Assembly (NCBI GenBank): GCA_015179025.1
Contig: WHUX01000019.1
Coordinates: 1 to 64,000, forward strand
Direction: 5' to 3'
DNA: 64,000 bases
Origin: Terfezia claveryi
Lineage: Eukaryota > Ascomycota > Pezizomycetes > Pezizales > Pezizaceae
This document shows positions 42,955 to 53,734 of this stretch, piece after piece. Under the pieces are notes generated by a model. The model was given only the letters and a program-made list of their open reading frames with translations. It searched no databases and had not been told where the DNA came from. Position 1 is the first letter of the stretch; every line of letters begins with the position of its first letter. Made by a program: the position numbers and the translations under genes.

Positions 42955-44560
42955 TTACCATACATCACCGGGATGAGGCCCACCACCGGGATGTGGCTCA
43001 CTCGGTTATTTTAGCGGTTTCGACAGTTTCGAGACCGATATGGGACCAAAGAGGCTCAAAATTTGGGATTGAATTGTGGATATATCGTAGTTTGTTGAAG
43101 CGAGTGTGGACGGGCCAAGGTACATTACTGCTTGAATTATCCTGACAGAAATACCGGGGATCACGGGGTAGGTTGGCTGTAGGAAAAGTAGATATATGGG
43201 GGCTATGAGGGCTATAATCAAGCAACAATTATTGTTACGACTTGGTAATTACGGCCTGTATACATTTTAGAAGCAATTGTATGTAATACGTTGCTATAGA
43301 GGGACTGGTCAGCAAGGGTAGTCCTTACCGGGGGGTTTTCCTTCTAGTAACTCAACCAAAATCGGTCTAAATCAAGTTCCTAATAGCGCAAAAGCACAAA
43401 CATAGGTAGGGGGATCATCTAGGTACCCTATGTATGATATTCTACCAGAAATTAGTGAGGCTATACCGCCAAGAGTAGGTTAAGGCAATGTGTGAATAAA
43501 TTATATCTTCTTATAACTCAACCAAATCAAGTCCATATTAAGCGCCTGATAGCTCCAAACCATGCACATAGGTTGGAGAAACTTTACGGTACTCTGCCGG
43601 GGATCTTTGCTTAAAACTGAGTGAGCTTAGGTTGGTAAAGGTGAGATAAGAGGGGATCTAGATCAAAAACCTTCTTGTTATAACTCAGTGAAATAAAGTC
43701 CAAACCAAGCAGGTCATGGCTCAAACGAATGTATTAAGGGACTAGATGCTTGTATAAACCCTACTTAGCATATCTGACTTGGCTTGAGAGAAGCTGTTCC
43801 ATAGGGGCTTACCTGCAACAGTAGGCAAACCTTGAGATAGGTCTTCCAAATGAATGTGTCATCAGGCATTCAATAGCCCAAAAGGACCAAAGCATAAACA
43901 AATAAGCTTCTTAGTCTGTTTTAGACCAGATTTAGCCTAAATATGAAGTAGCTTAGCCTAGTAGCCATATTAGCCGGAAATGACAAACCTTGGCATATAT
44001 ACTCAGTACAGATTTAAATGATGTATTCAGTCACTAACATGATCTCCCCTGGCTCTCATGCCCATGTAAATTCTTTTAAGCCACTGGTCATCTGTTTTGG
44101 ACTTGCTTTGACTGAGTTACAAGAAGAAATACCTCGTCTGCGTCCCCGGTTAAAACACCCTTGCAGACCGGGCCCTCTATGGCAACTTATTGCATGCAAT
44201 TGCTTCTATAATTTATACAAGCCGTAATTACCAAGTCGTAACAATGATTGTTGCTTGATTATAACCCTCATAGCCCCGATATATCTACTTTTCTTACAGC
44301 CAACCGATCCCATGATCACCGGTAATTCTGTCAGGATAATTCGAGCAGTAATGCACCTTGGCCCATCCGCACTCGCTTGAGCAAACGAGCATATATCCAC
44401 AATGCAATCCCAAATTTTGAGCCTCTTTGGTCCCATATTGGTCGCGAAACTGTCGAAACCGCTAAAATAACCGAGTGAGCCACATCCCGGTGGTGGGCCA
44501 CATCCCGGTGATGGATGGTATAGCCTAGCGCTATGTTTTTCCAGGTAGCCATCTTCGTCT
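42955..44560. repeat. Large inverted repeat with tandem units between the arms
   Basis: The left arm (about 42955-43330) and right arm (about 44120-44530) are inverted copies: CACCACCGGGATGTGGC, TTTGGGATTG, GGACCAAAGAGGCTCAAAAT, CAAGCAACAAT.ATTGTTACG, and CTATAGAGGG..GGTC.GCAAGGG. The centre (43340-43830) holds three ~165-bp degenerate tandem units. The right end continues into a SINE-composite head (CTAGGCTATA, AAAAACAT). It could be a foldback element or an old head-to-head duplication. Confidence 0.7.
43340..43830. repeat. Three degenerate ~165-bp tandem units
   Basis: Each unit begins with a TTCTTRTAACTCAR core followed by AAATCAAGTCCA and a GCTCAAA-like word (starts about 43340, 43505, 43669). 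A further inverted copy lies near 44120. Confidence 0.65.
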
Positions 44561-44605
44561 AGCCATGAAGCACAATCGAATGTTAAGAGTGCCAACCAGA
44601 CTACC

Positions 44606-44819
44606 TAGAATGAGTAGTCTGGTTGGCACAAGGAACAAGGGGTTGTGCAACCAGACTATAGAATGAGGTGCCAACCAGACTAAGAATGAGGTAGTCTGTA
44701 GTCTCGTGCCCAGACCCTGGTTCCTCTCGTAGAGAAGAATGGTTGGCACCAGTGCCGGGCACAAACGAAGGATGGTCAAGGCTATTAATGGGCTTGTGCC
44801 AACCAGACTAATTAATGGG
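44606..44819. mobile_element. Cluster of TAGTCTGG-family insertions, one with full inverted ends
   Basis: (1) TAGAATGAG (44606-44614 and 44659-44667) flanks a 44-bp unit with ends TAGTCTGGTTGGCACAA and TTGTGCAACCAGACTA, an imperfect inverted repeat. (2) AGAATGAGG (44660-44668 and 44683-44691), overlapping the former repeat, flanks TGCCAACCAGACTA. (3) ATTAATGGG (44784-44792 and 44811-44819) flanks an 18-bp CTTGTGCCAACCAGACTA. Between them 44692-44760 holds fragments TAGTCTG, TAGTCTCGTGCCCAGACC and GGTTGGCAC. The same short target has been hit twice. Confidence 0.85.
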
Positions 44820-45059
44820 GTCTGCATAAAGTATAGGTGTCGTCCAGCATCATGTGAGGAGTTCTTCTCCGAGGACCCCCGCATACTATCTCCCCCTCCC
44901 CAACGAGATACTCTTTTCTTGCGATCTTCGGAATATGAACATGGTTAGCGTACCATGGGAAAAGCGTTGGGGCCGCGGAGCGGGGTTTTGCAAAGGCCCG
45001 AGATCAGGCAAGTGATCACCGCTTCCAGATGATTTGATATATGTTAAAGAGGTCACATC

Positions 45060-45690
45060 CGTAGGCTCTACCTAGGTTCTGCTCACACGACACACTCAAC
45101 GAATCGAAAATGGGTTCCTGTTGGATTTTCATGGTGTTGCACGATCAACATCCGAACAACAGGCCATCGCCCTATCCCTCTGCGAAGACAGGGAGTCCTC
45201 CCTACTAGCCATCCTAAGCGACTCTCCAGCAGCCATACAATCGACCATCAATACATTCCAAGGCCATCCACCGCGGAGCGGCATAGAGATACATATAGCC
45301 GAACTGCTAGCTGAACGAGGGCTGAACCAAATCGATACCCCCATTTCATGGGTCAGCTCTCATATCGGTATTAAAGGGAATGAAGAAGCCGACAGGCTGG
45401 CAGACTATGCCTCTATCCCTAAGTCCCTTGCTGGTAACGGAAGGAGGTTTCAGACAAGCCTCGAAAAGGCGGAAGAGAAGTGAGGCACGCACAGGAAAGA
45501 GGTTCGACGTCAGGAGACCAGAGTGGAATCGGACACGCTCCGTCAACTTACACATGGCTGCGAACGGACCGAGGGCCCCAAAAGCACTGGCTCTATAAAC
45601 TAAAGAAATCCTAGACAAGCGTGGCCACCATACACAAGACAGTCGATACATCACCTTCGACTGTCCGCTTTTTAGCGAATGAGGATATTG
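45060..45690 (+). pseudogene. LINE ORF2 relic: RNase H domain (plus)
   Basis: STSEQQAIALSLCEDRES, LLAILSDSPAAIQSTINTF, IAELLAERGLNQIDTPISWV, SSHIGIKGNEEADRLADYA form an RNase H domain with the LSDS and HIG..GNEEAD blocks. A frameshift leads to RPEWNRTRSVNLHMAANGP and a knuckle-like end. It is truncated on both sides. Confidence 0.7.
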
Positions 45691-47060
45691 AGTGACATGT
45701 TGTCATACCGCTTACGTTCGACAAGATGGAGTCTTTCATTTGTGGGGTATTACTGAGCCTTCTTCATGTTCTAACTCACACTGCAGTCTGGAGTTTGACT
45801 CGACCTCTATCGACGTCTATACTAAGTTGGCAGGTCCCATTTTAAGCCCCCCCTTCGGGATGAGCAACTTGCATCTGAGAAAATAAAACTTAGGAAGGAA
45901 GCCACGCTTGGGGTGGGGGGGGGGGGGGGGGGGTGAAGAAAGAACAGAGAAGAGTGACAGAATGCATATTTTATCAATCTACCAGTACGCTTACAGAATT
46001 ATGTCGCCGAACGACATTCTTACCCGTCACCGAAACAACGTGACTAGTAGAAAGCGTTCCTATCTTACTATGCCTAACAGCCCTCACTACCTCATCTATG
46101 TGAATCAAATACCCCCCCGAGAAGCTAAAGCTAAATAATACTAGATCAACACCGACTATTTAAAGAATTAACTCACTCCCTTATTTAAATCCACTCACTC
46201 CCATGATACTCTCGCACATTCACATCTACATCTCACGTTTGCTATTCCATGGCGTGGAAAAATTGAGGTAACAAACTTTGTTTACTCCATAATGTGCTAA
46301 ATTAATGTTGGGGCGCGTCAGACATTATCCGGATGGAGCGGAGGGCAGACCACACCACAATCTGTCCGGAAGAGGGGAAATTAGGTGCGAAAAGGTGTTC
46401 CAATTTTCGGGCACAAGAATAAATGCTGATCAAATTGTTTTCTAGGGCAGAAAATGCAGTGATAAGAGATCAGAGAAATACGTGAAGGCACTGCTCGCTC
46501 CGGGAACTTCTGGAAATTCCACCTCCCCTTGAACCCTCCCCGGATAAAGATGAGGGCAGTGTAGCAACAACCCGATGTGTGCCGCATATTACAATTAAGC
46601 TTCCCCACAAATTCTTCACTCGAGTTATAAGGTTTCCCAGCAGATTACAATTAAAGATTGTACCAATAGAATTACCTGTACTACCAAAACGGGGAATATT
46701 TCCCAAAGAACAAGGTGTGAATATCTTTCATAAGCATATTGGGTATATAAATCGCCTCTGCTCTCACCGTATTATTTTTCTTCCACTTTTCTGCAAATTA
46801 ACTCCCACCCTATGGACATAAGGAACAGGTATATTCAAAGGAATTTATTCCTCCTGTGCTTGGATGGACAGTAAGTTCTCTCTTTTCCCTGCATATAATC
46901 ACTCACCTAATCACCGACAAGATATTGACCCGAGCACGATAAAACTCCCCAAGCTTCCCACTTGGGCCTATAATTGGCACCTCTTCAGAGCCAAATTTGC
47001 GAAAGCCGGGCGCATCACTACAAGGGCTGCACTCAAATTTTGCATCCCTAGCAAAAAACC
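45691..47060. other. Intergenic sequence with a G run
   Basis: A G tract of about 20 with one T at 45910-45935. No gene is supported here. An ATG with a GTAAGT donor at 46864-46874 and an acceptor-like tract ending CCCTAG (47051) may mark a leader intron of the next gene. Confidence 0.4.
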
Positions 47061-48769
47061 ATGTACTTCCAAAATTTGCCAGTACCATCCCGTAATCGTC
47101 GACGTCGTCGTGCCCAGCGCCATGCAGATGGCTCACCCCCCATAGCAACAACGGGGTTAGAACATAGCACAGACCGTGCCGGTCCCACAGTGCAAGAATC
47201 TGTCCCTGCATCTGCAGATCGCGCAAGGGATGACTTCCCTAATGGAGAGCAGGCAAAGGATAAATACCACAGTAATGAAGGCAATCAGGAACGCAATCCC
47301 TCTGTTCCCAATGACGATTTCGCCAGGTTCCTGGCAGAGTCCGAAGAGCGAGACCTCACAGAATTCCTGGACGGTCATAGCCTCAATAGCAACCTCCTTT
47401 TTCCGAGCCCTACTAGTTTCTCACCACCCGGTACCCATTTCACTAATGAAAATGTGGTAGATGACTTGGCAACATCTTTGGCCGAGGTAGCACACCAACT
47501 ATCATTTGAGCAGCAAGGCGGACCGTTGCTTAATGAATCTACCACCAGTCCTACGTCCCAGTCCTCATTGGTAGGTCTCCCCGACAGCAAATCAAGCCAC
47601 TCTGGGGTTTCCTATACATCTACATTTGGGTATCAATCTATCCCCACGCCCCATGCGTCTTGCTCTTCCTCGCCAGGTTCGCAGGCAACTTTTCTGACCC
47701 CTTGCGAGGGCAGCACAACGTTTGGTCGGGATTCATTGTACTTCGTCAACTTCTCCAGCTGTAGGCTTGATATCGACAATGCCTCCTCCCATTCACAACA
47801 CGCTGTGACAATTAGTCCTCAAGCTATTCCCAGCTCCCACCACCTTGAGGCCCCATTCCTGCAAATGAGGCGGCCCAGGTCAGCGAATACAATGGCTAAC
47901 TTGCGTAAAGAGTATCTCAAAGTTGGCTTCTTGCAGATGCGGGAACCCATGCCAAACAGAGGAGTGGGACCATTTCCTGACCTCACCCAGGCTTTTGGAG
48001 TTAGAAAACACTCTAAGAGGTATGGCCAGGCAGCACATTTGGGACTACGAGAGCCAATAGCCGTCTCGCATCCATGTGAGTCTGTAAGTATTTCCTCATC
48101 TGTGTATTTTTGCGGACTATAATGTATCATCCTGAGGAGATTGCTCTGGCAGCCACGGCATTAGACCAGCTTCTGAGCCTGCCAGATCGTGATGTTGACT
48201 TTCAGTTGTTTGATGACGCTGACTCCCGGGAAACTATTCCCCAACTTTAGATGAAGGAATCACTAGTCAATGTGTCTACCTCACCCAGATCAGCGGACTT
48301 AAGGGCAGCTCCCAGGGTTGATGCCACCATGAGAAACAGAAGGGCTGACATAGCTAACCGGGTGAGTCCTGTGGCGACATTGGAAACCGACATGGTCGCA
48401 CGCCGAAATGCCTTCGAAGCATCGTATGACCGCAAAGCCCGAGTGTCACAACCAGTGCCTCCAACTAACAGGAGAAAACCCACTGCCGATACTAAAACAT
48501 CTGTACTCCCCCGACCCACCATAGAACTCCTCTTCCACTCCGGCCTCCGTGGTACCCTGTATCGGTTGTTCCTGCCCCTCACCAAAGCCAGCCTCACCAA
48601 AGCCGAATATGAAGAAGCTCTGGAGTGCATTCGTTTGCGCAAGGCAATGAGAAATGCGGAGGAGGATGCTAAAAAAAGGGCAAAGGAAGCTGAATTGAAA
48701 GGGAAGAAGAAGAGGAAATGGACGAAGTCCAGGTATATGATGATGTATACTGAGAGCGGCCTGGAGTGA
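47061..48769 (+). CDS. Hypothetical protein, two or three exons
   Basis: Exon 1 (47061-48083, 341 codons from MYFQNLPVPSRNRRRRR) joins by a 53-nt intron (GTAAGT...CCTGAG, phase 0) to EIALAATALDQLLSL at 48137. That frame continues to a TAG at 48248-48250, immediately followed in the same frame by 172 open codons (MKESLVNVSTSPRS... to TESGLE, ending 48769). So either the gene ends at 378 aa, or another intron or a nonsense mutation hides the TAG. A donor GTGATG at 48189 with CACTAG at 48266 would restore the frame. Exon 1 is Ser/Thr/Pro-rich with an acidic patch (ESEERDLTEFLDG) and repeats the word FLQMR.P twice; the last ORF is Lys/Arg-rich and helical. Function not recognised; a nuclear location is plausible. 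Confidence 0.6.
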
Positions 48770-49234
48770 GTTCCGATGTCTAAAATTGAGGACGCTCGCT
48801 GCTACCTAGGAACGGGTGTAGGGTAAATTTTGAATTCAGCTCGTGTATTTTGGCTGACATTGTCGTTGCCCAATGGTATTGAACATTTCCTAAGGTGTTT
48901 CGTACTAGGTGGCCACCGCTGTATATAAATGGTATACGAATACCTCGTTTTTTGGTTCTTGTGTAAATCCAAATGCCTGCATGCCTATCGCCAATAAGCT
49001 GCGCTTCATCATTAGACATCACAAAGGATGAGCAAGTGCAGACAACGTACTTCCTGGGCTGTGAAATTGACGGTTTATGTGTGGAGGAGGGTATCCAGCC
49101 AAAGAGTATATAAAGAGACGCATTATAATTAGCTTGTTTTTTTTTCACACTACGTTCAATCAACCTGTGAATCCTGTGGGGATTTCCATTTAAAGTTCTG
49201 GTGTTTGAAGATTGCTGTTGAGGTACTGTACTTC
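48770..49234. other. Intergenic sequence
   Basis: No gene or repeat recognised except the first bases of the next composite element. Confidence 0.4.
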
Positions 49235-49730
49235 GAGGCTGGATGAAGATGGTTACCCAAAGCTAGTAAAAAACATGGTGGTGGGCTATAATCCCTTCCC
49301 TTTCACTACCAATCACCAAACCCCCCATGGCGTAACGGGTCCCGGTTTCCGGGTTCCGTTCACATGGGGGGTGCGGTTCGACAACAGTCCAGGGTTCGAT
49401 TCCCACCTTAGACGTGGGGATTTAACCACGCTACCCAGTAAGGGTGGCAACTGGCAAGGGAGTACCTCCACCTGACTTAGGCAGGGCGGTGGGAACCCTT
49501 TTTGTTGTTGGCACCTTTTTGTTTTGGAACTCAGCGCGAGTCTATAATCTATCTTTTTTTATATACAGCTAATAATCATTGCAGACTGGTAGGATCTGTC
49601 CTCGATGTATGAGGTCTGGTATTAATATGATCGATGCTATTCACTCCGGTGGTGGTGTGCACAGTAGGTATGAGATCCCCATGTTTATCAGAGTACCTGA
49701 GCCTGACAATTTTTGGGTTAGTAATACCTA
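49235..49730 (+). mobile_element. Composite tRNA-like SINE element, copy 3 (plus), with a 7-bp insertion
   Basis: Has A-box-like TGGCGTAACGG (49328-49338) and the perfect B box GGTTCGATTCC (49393-49403), then GGGAACCC. Just after, CCTTTTTGTT (49497-49506), GTTGGCA, CCTTTTTGTT (49514-49523) shows a short TAGTCTGG-family insertion (the last seven bases of the word) with a 10-bp direct repeat that copies 1 and 2 lack. The downstream half (GCAGACTGGTAGGATCTGTC...) is shared with copy 4. Confidence 0.75.
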
Positions 49731-49756
49731 TCGGAATTACATGCAATCAATTTTGT

Positions 49757-50333
49757 TTTTTTAAAAAAGATTTCTCATTACTCCTATTCGGTCCCCAGTA
49801 AGGGGACCATGAGAATCCACCCAGAAACCCAGGTGGATTCAGGAGAAGGCAAGTTAATCTGCCAGGTCCAGCGCCCGTATAACGCGGTAACAAATCTCAA
49901 GACAAAAGACAGCAAACAAACATAAGTTCTAACGATATAAACCCAAGAGCCAATGCCAAAGAAGTGTCGCATAAACTCAAGTGAGACGGAACCCCACCGT
50001 GCTGTCATTAACCGGTTGGAACCAGATGACTCCGAGAGGCCCGCCCCAACCAATACCGCAGCGTGGCGCCAATAGAAATAAGACTCGAAAATAAATAATC
50101 TCAAGGGTGGCGGGACTTCCCTGGCTGAAGCCCGTTTTCCAAACTGTATTTCGTTTCATTAGGACCGTACAAAAGATACGGTAATATCCGTTATGCAGCG
50201 GAAGTGGTACTAGAGAGGCAGCGCGGGTGCAAAGGAGATCTGTAGCAATATGTCTACTATAGCGGATGGTAATATGCAGAGTGGACAGTAGAGCGCAGAG
50301 TGCACTAGGTAGTAATGAACGATACGGGTGATC
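49757..50333 (-). mobile_element. LINE 3' end (minus)
   Basis: T-run, ATTTCTCATTACTCC, GGTCCCCAGTAAGGGGACC, GGAAACCCAGG, GGCAAGTTAATCTGCC, followed by the LINE 3' untranslated sequence that recurs near 50700 and 51950 (CATTAACCGG, GATGACTCCGAGAGG). Confidence 0.65.
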
Positions 50334-50480
50334 TATATACATGGGATGCGCGGGACTGGCAGATTAACTTGCCTCTCCCTTGAATCCACCGGGCTTCCGC
50401 GTGGCTCCTCATAGCTCCTCGTCGGGGCTGCATAGGAGTACTGAGTATTTAAAATAAAATAAAAAAATATATACATGGGA
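50334..50480 (+). mobile_element. 121-bp LINE tail with perfect 13-bp target duplication (plus)
   Basis: TATATACATGGGA at 50334-50346 and 50468-50480 flanks CTGGCAGATTAACTTGCC...CCTTGAATCCACC...GCTGCATAGGAGTACTGAG and an A-rich tail. It is the longest such copy with both flanks intact. Confidence 0.9.
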
Positions 50481-50572
50481 ATTCAGGGTAAGACAATGTG
50501 CAGGGATATATTATTCGCCAATCAGAAGCAAGAAAATACAGGGATAGCGGATAGCGGTTCTGCGAGTGGCAA

Positions 50573-52820
50573 ATTTTTTTTGATTTTTTTTAAATACTTG
50601 TTACTCCTATGCGGCCCCGTCGGGGGGGGCATGAGGAGCCACCCGGAAACCCGGGTGGATTCAGGGGTGAGGCAAGTTAATCAGCCGACCCGTACGAGCT
50701 AAATACAAATAACTAATGAGAAAGGGGGCCCCATGCTGTCATTAACGGAGGAGCCGATGACCCGAGGACCTGACTGGGCCTCCCTATATTGAAACTCGTG
50801 GAAGTGAAATGAACTCGTAAAAGGTGAAATGTAATGAAACCCGTGATGAACAACTGATCTGAAAGCCGGATGACAAATCGGAAAGAATAAAAAGGAAACT
50901 AGGTGATCTCGTGATAAACAGCCTTAAAGAAGCCTCCGTTGCTTCATAAGACTCCTTTCTCCATACTGCCTTATCAAGCTCCTCCCAGCAACTTCTTTCC
51001 CCGAGAAAATCTGTTCTGATGAGTCTGAATCGGGGACATTCAAAGGTGATGTGATCTCCTGTTTCCGTGGGGGCTCCGCATGCGCATTCTGTAGAGTCCG
51101 CTTTGCCGATGTAGAACAGCCAGCCCTTCTGAGGACCCCAGTTGGTGCGTAACCAGGTATATGCGGAGAGCGCTTGCCAGTCCCACTCACAGCGTCTTGC
51201 TCCGAAACCTTTCTTTGATCTAGCTTCCTTGCGAATTGCTTTGGATCTAGCCCGTAGTCCCCCTTCCGTTGCTATCAGGGGTGCTCCTGAGATCTCGCCT
51301 AAATGTGATTCGAAAGCTGCTCGAGTGCCAGAAGTATTCCCGGGGTGGTCTCTGGTCGGAGACTTACTGAATCGTTGTAATTTCGTGACCGGAGAAGGTC
51401 GTAGTATTGTTGGTCAATGATCGACGACTGCAGGGCCCTATACCTGCGGTTTGCTCCGCCATCACATTCACCATTGTCCCCAGCTGGCGGAGCAGGATCG
51501 TAATTGTTGACTCCTGCTTTTTTTGCACGTTGGCAAGTTCCGTCGTGCTGGCCCTGGAGTCCCTGTTGTTTGCGAATTTTTTTGATATGTGCCCCGTGAG
51601 TTTCCTGCACATTGGCAACATTTTTGATCATCTCCTCCTTGTACTCCTGCTGTCCTCCAAGTTCTTTTATTATGGACGCCTGGGCCTTTTGTTCTTTTTT
51701 AAGGCCCTTCTGCCTTAGGACAGATGCGGCTAGTTTTAATTCTAGCTCGCGAACCCTCTGCGCCATTGTACCCTCAGCGCTTTTTTTTTTTTTTCCTTTT
51801 TAAATACTTATTACTCCTATGCGGCCCCGTCGGGGGGATAATGAGAAGCACCCGGAAACCAGGTGGATTCAGAGGTCAGGCAAGTTAATCTGCCAGACCT
51901 GTACGTGCTAAATACAATTAACTGATGCGCTCGTGAGAGTTGGAAAAAAGAAACTTGCGACGGGACTCCCATGCTCTCATTAAGCGGCTAGGTAGTGCCA
52001 GATGACCCTGGAGGACCTGACTGGAGGCCCCAACCAAACAAAACCCCTCACAACTGGGAAAAATTTTGAAACTAGTGAGAGATGTGATACGAGGTGGAAA
52101 TGAAGAAGTGGACTAATGAAAAATAGAGAACTCATGAAAAGTGATAATGGTGAGAAAATAGGTTGTTTTTGACAAAAGAGACTCGTGAAGATGATACTTT
52201 CTAGGTGAGCTCATGATATAACAACTTGAAAAGGTCTCAGTGGCCTCAAACGTCTCTTCTCCCTCTTTTCTCCATTCCTGCTTGTCCAACTCTTCCCAAC
52301 TGCATTTTCCTCCAAGTAGGGCCCTTCTGGCATGGCTGAAACGTGGGCAGCCAAAGGTGATATGGGTCTCCGGTCTCTGTGGGGTGTCCGCATGTGCAGC
52401 TTTCTGATTCCGCCTTGCCGATGCGATGGAGCCAGCTCTTCTGGGGCCCTCTATTCGTCCGTAGCCAGGTGTAGGTTGATAGGGCATGGCGGTCCCACTC
52501 AACTCTCCTGACTCCGTACTCCGCTTTGCATCTAGCCTCCTTACGCATGCATCTAGCCTCCTTACGCACTGCTTTGGATCTGGCACGCAGCCCTCCTTCT
52601 GTTGCTAGTAGGGGTGCTCCTGTGATTTCGCCTAAGTGTGATTCGAATGCTGCTCTGTCATCTGCCTTCTCGTTGCCCTCGATACCGAGGTGGTCCCGTA
52701 CCCTCAGCCTGGTTTAATCCGCCTGGTCTCCACCTTTCTCTAGCTGCATCGCTAGGTTCCTTGTTACCACTGGCGTCTGGCTCTCTCATTAACCTCATTT
52801 TCCGGTTTTTTTTTGCGCCA
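50573..52820 (-). mobile_element. Internally deleted LINE copy (minus), nested host of another
   Basis: Starts with T tracts (50573-50592), then the tail, the 3' untranslated region to about 50930, then ORF2 C-terminal pieces read on minus (TWLRTNWGPQKGWLFYIGK, STECACGAPTETGDHITFEC, FESHLGEISGAPL) to about 51370. There it jumps to a coiled-coil ORF (51299-51766: MAQRVRELELKLAASVLRQK, LKKEQKAQASIIKELGG) continuing at 52709-52810 (MRLMREPDASGNKEPSDA), probably ORF1. The reverse transcriptase and endonuclease are missing. Possible target repeats GAGTGGCAAAT and CAGTGGTAAAT lie at the ends. Confidence 0.6.
51768..52708 (-). mobile_element. 5'-truncated LINE with perfect 11-bp target duplication, nested
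   Basis: The 919-bp insert (51779-52697) starts with T tracts and the tail and ends in ORF2 RNase H (VRDHLGIEGNEKADDRAAFE read on minus). GTACCCTCAGC flanks both ends (51768-51778, 52698-52708). It lies exactly upstream of the host's ORF1-like ATG. Contents on minus: GVRRVEWDRHALSTYTWLRT, SWLHRIGKAESESCTCGHP, TETGD(PY)H, then WEELDKQEWRKEGEE. A one-base insertion shifts the frame at the knuckle. A 21-bp tandem duplication (CVRRLDA twice) sits near 52529. Confidence 0.85.
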
Positions 52821-52840
52821 GTGGTAAATGCGCCGGAATA

Positions 52841-53650
52841 ATGCTACACCAGTCTCCCCAGTAAGCAGGATACCGGGAGGAACTGTTATAAGGCCGGCGG
52901 CAGCGACCCAGTCAATGTAAGCGGCCAGTGGTTTTCGAAATGATGCCTTCCCACGTGTGTTGGTGACTAGGTCAATTAGGTGAGAAGGGTGGTCTTTGAG
53001 ACAAGCTCTTCCTCCAAAGAATCCAGACGGAATCCGGCGGCGACCAGGTGTTTGTTGCAGGCTTCGCGGTTCTTTTCGTAGTCTCCGTAGCCGGCATCAA
53101 AAGGGATGGCCGATGCTACAGGAGCATTGGGGTATGGGATGGCTGTGCGCACCATATTTTACTGATGTGACGAGGAGGGCGGGCAGCAAGGCGACCAAGG
53201 GTTATGACGGACTGGTCAACGAGCAAGGACTTGGGGGATGGAAGGATGGGCAGGGCTGACACATCTCGTGCCCAGGCCTATTAACTGCCCTCAGATGTGT
53301 TCGGAGTGGTACGTACTCTGGACACTCGAACACGATGCGGGCCCCATCCTCTTAGGGGTGTTGACAGTAGTCGCAGGTACTCTTAATGTAGTGAAGCCAT
53401 GCTTTTGTTGGATCTCTATCCGTATGGAGCCAGGTGTAGGCGGAGAGATCATATCGTTCCATACATCCGTCCTAATGCCGAACCCGATTCTTCACGAGCC
53501 TCTTTCCTATATCGTTTCGTCAGCACTTAGATATGGCTGTTTGTTTCTTGCCTGAGATCTGGCCCAGAACCGACTCGAATGCTACCGTACTTTCCTGCCT
53601 GCGCTGGAATTCCTATATGTGAGCGGACTCAAGAGATGCTGTGTATTTTG
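52841..53650 (-). pseudogene. LINE ORF2 relic of a different subfamily (minus)
   Basis: On minus, HTDRDPTKAWLHYIKSTCDY, CQHP, EDGARIVFECPEYVPLRTHL, RAVNRPG give the C-terminal knuckle (C-x2-C...C) of a LINE polyprotein, with stop and frame changes. It is more divergent from the 50-52 kb copies than those are from one another, and no tail was seen next to it. Confidence 0.55.
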
Positions 53651-53710
53651 TCGGTGTTCTCTTTGTTTCAGTAACCTGGCCTCCATAAGCAAGGGAGAGG
53701 GATGTCCTAT

Positions 53711-53732
53711 AGCTAGTCTGGTTAAAGCTAGT
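53711..53732 (+). mobile_element. 8-bp TAGTCTGG-family insertion with 7-bp direct repeat
   Basis: AGCTAGT (53711-53717), CTGGTTAA, AGCTAGT (53726-53732). The repeat is perfect; the family word TAGTCTGGTTA straddles the left repeat. Confidence 0.65.
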
Positions 53733-53734
53733 GT

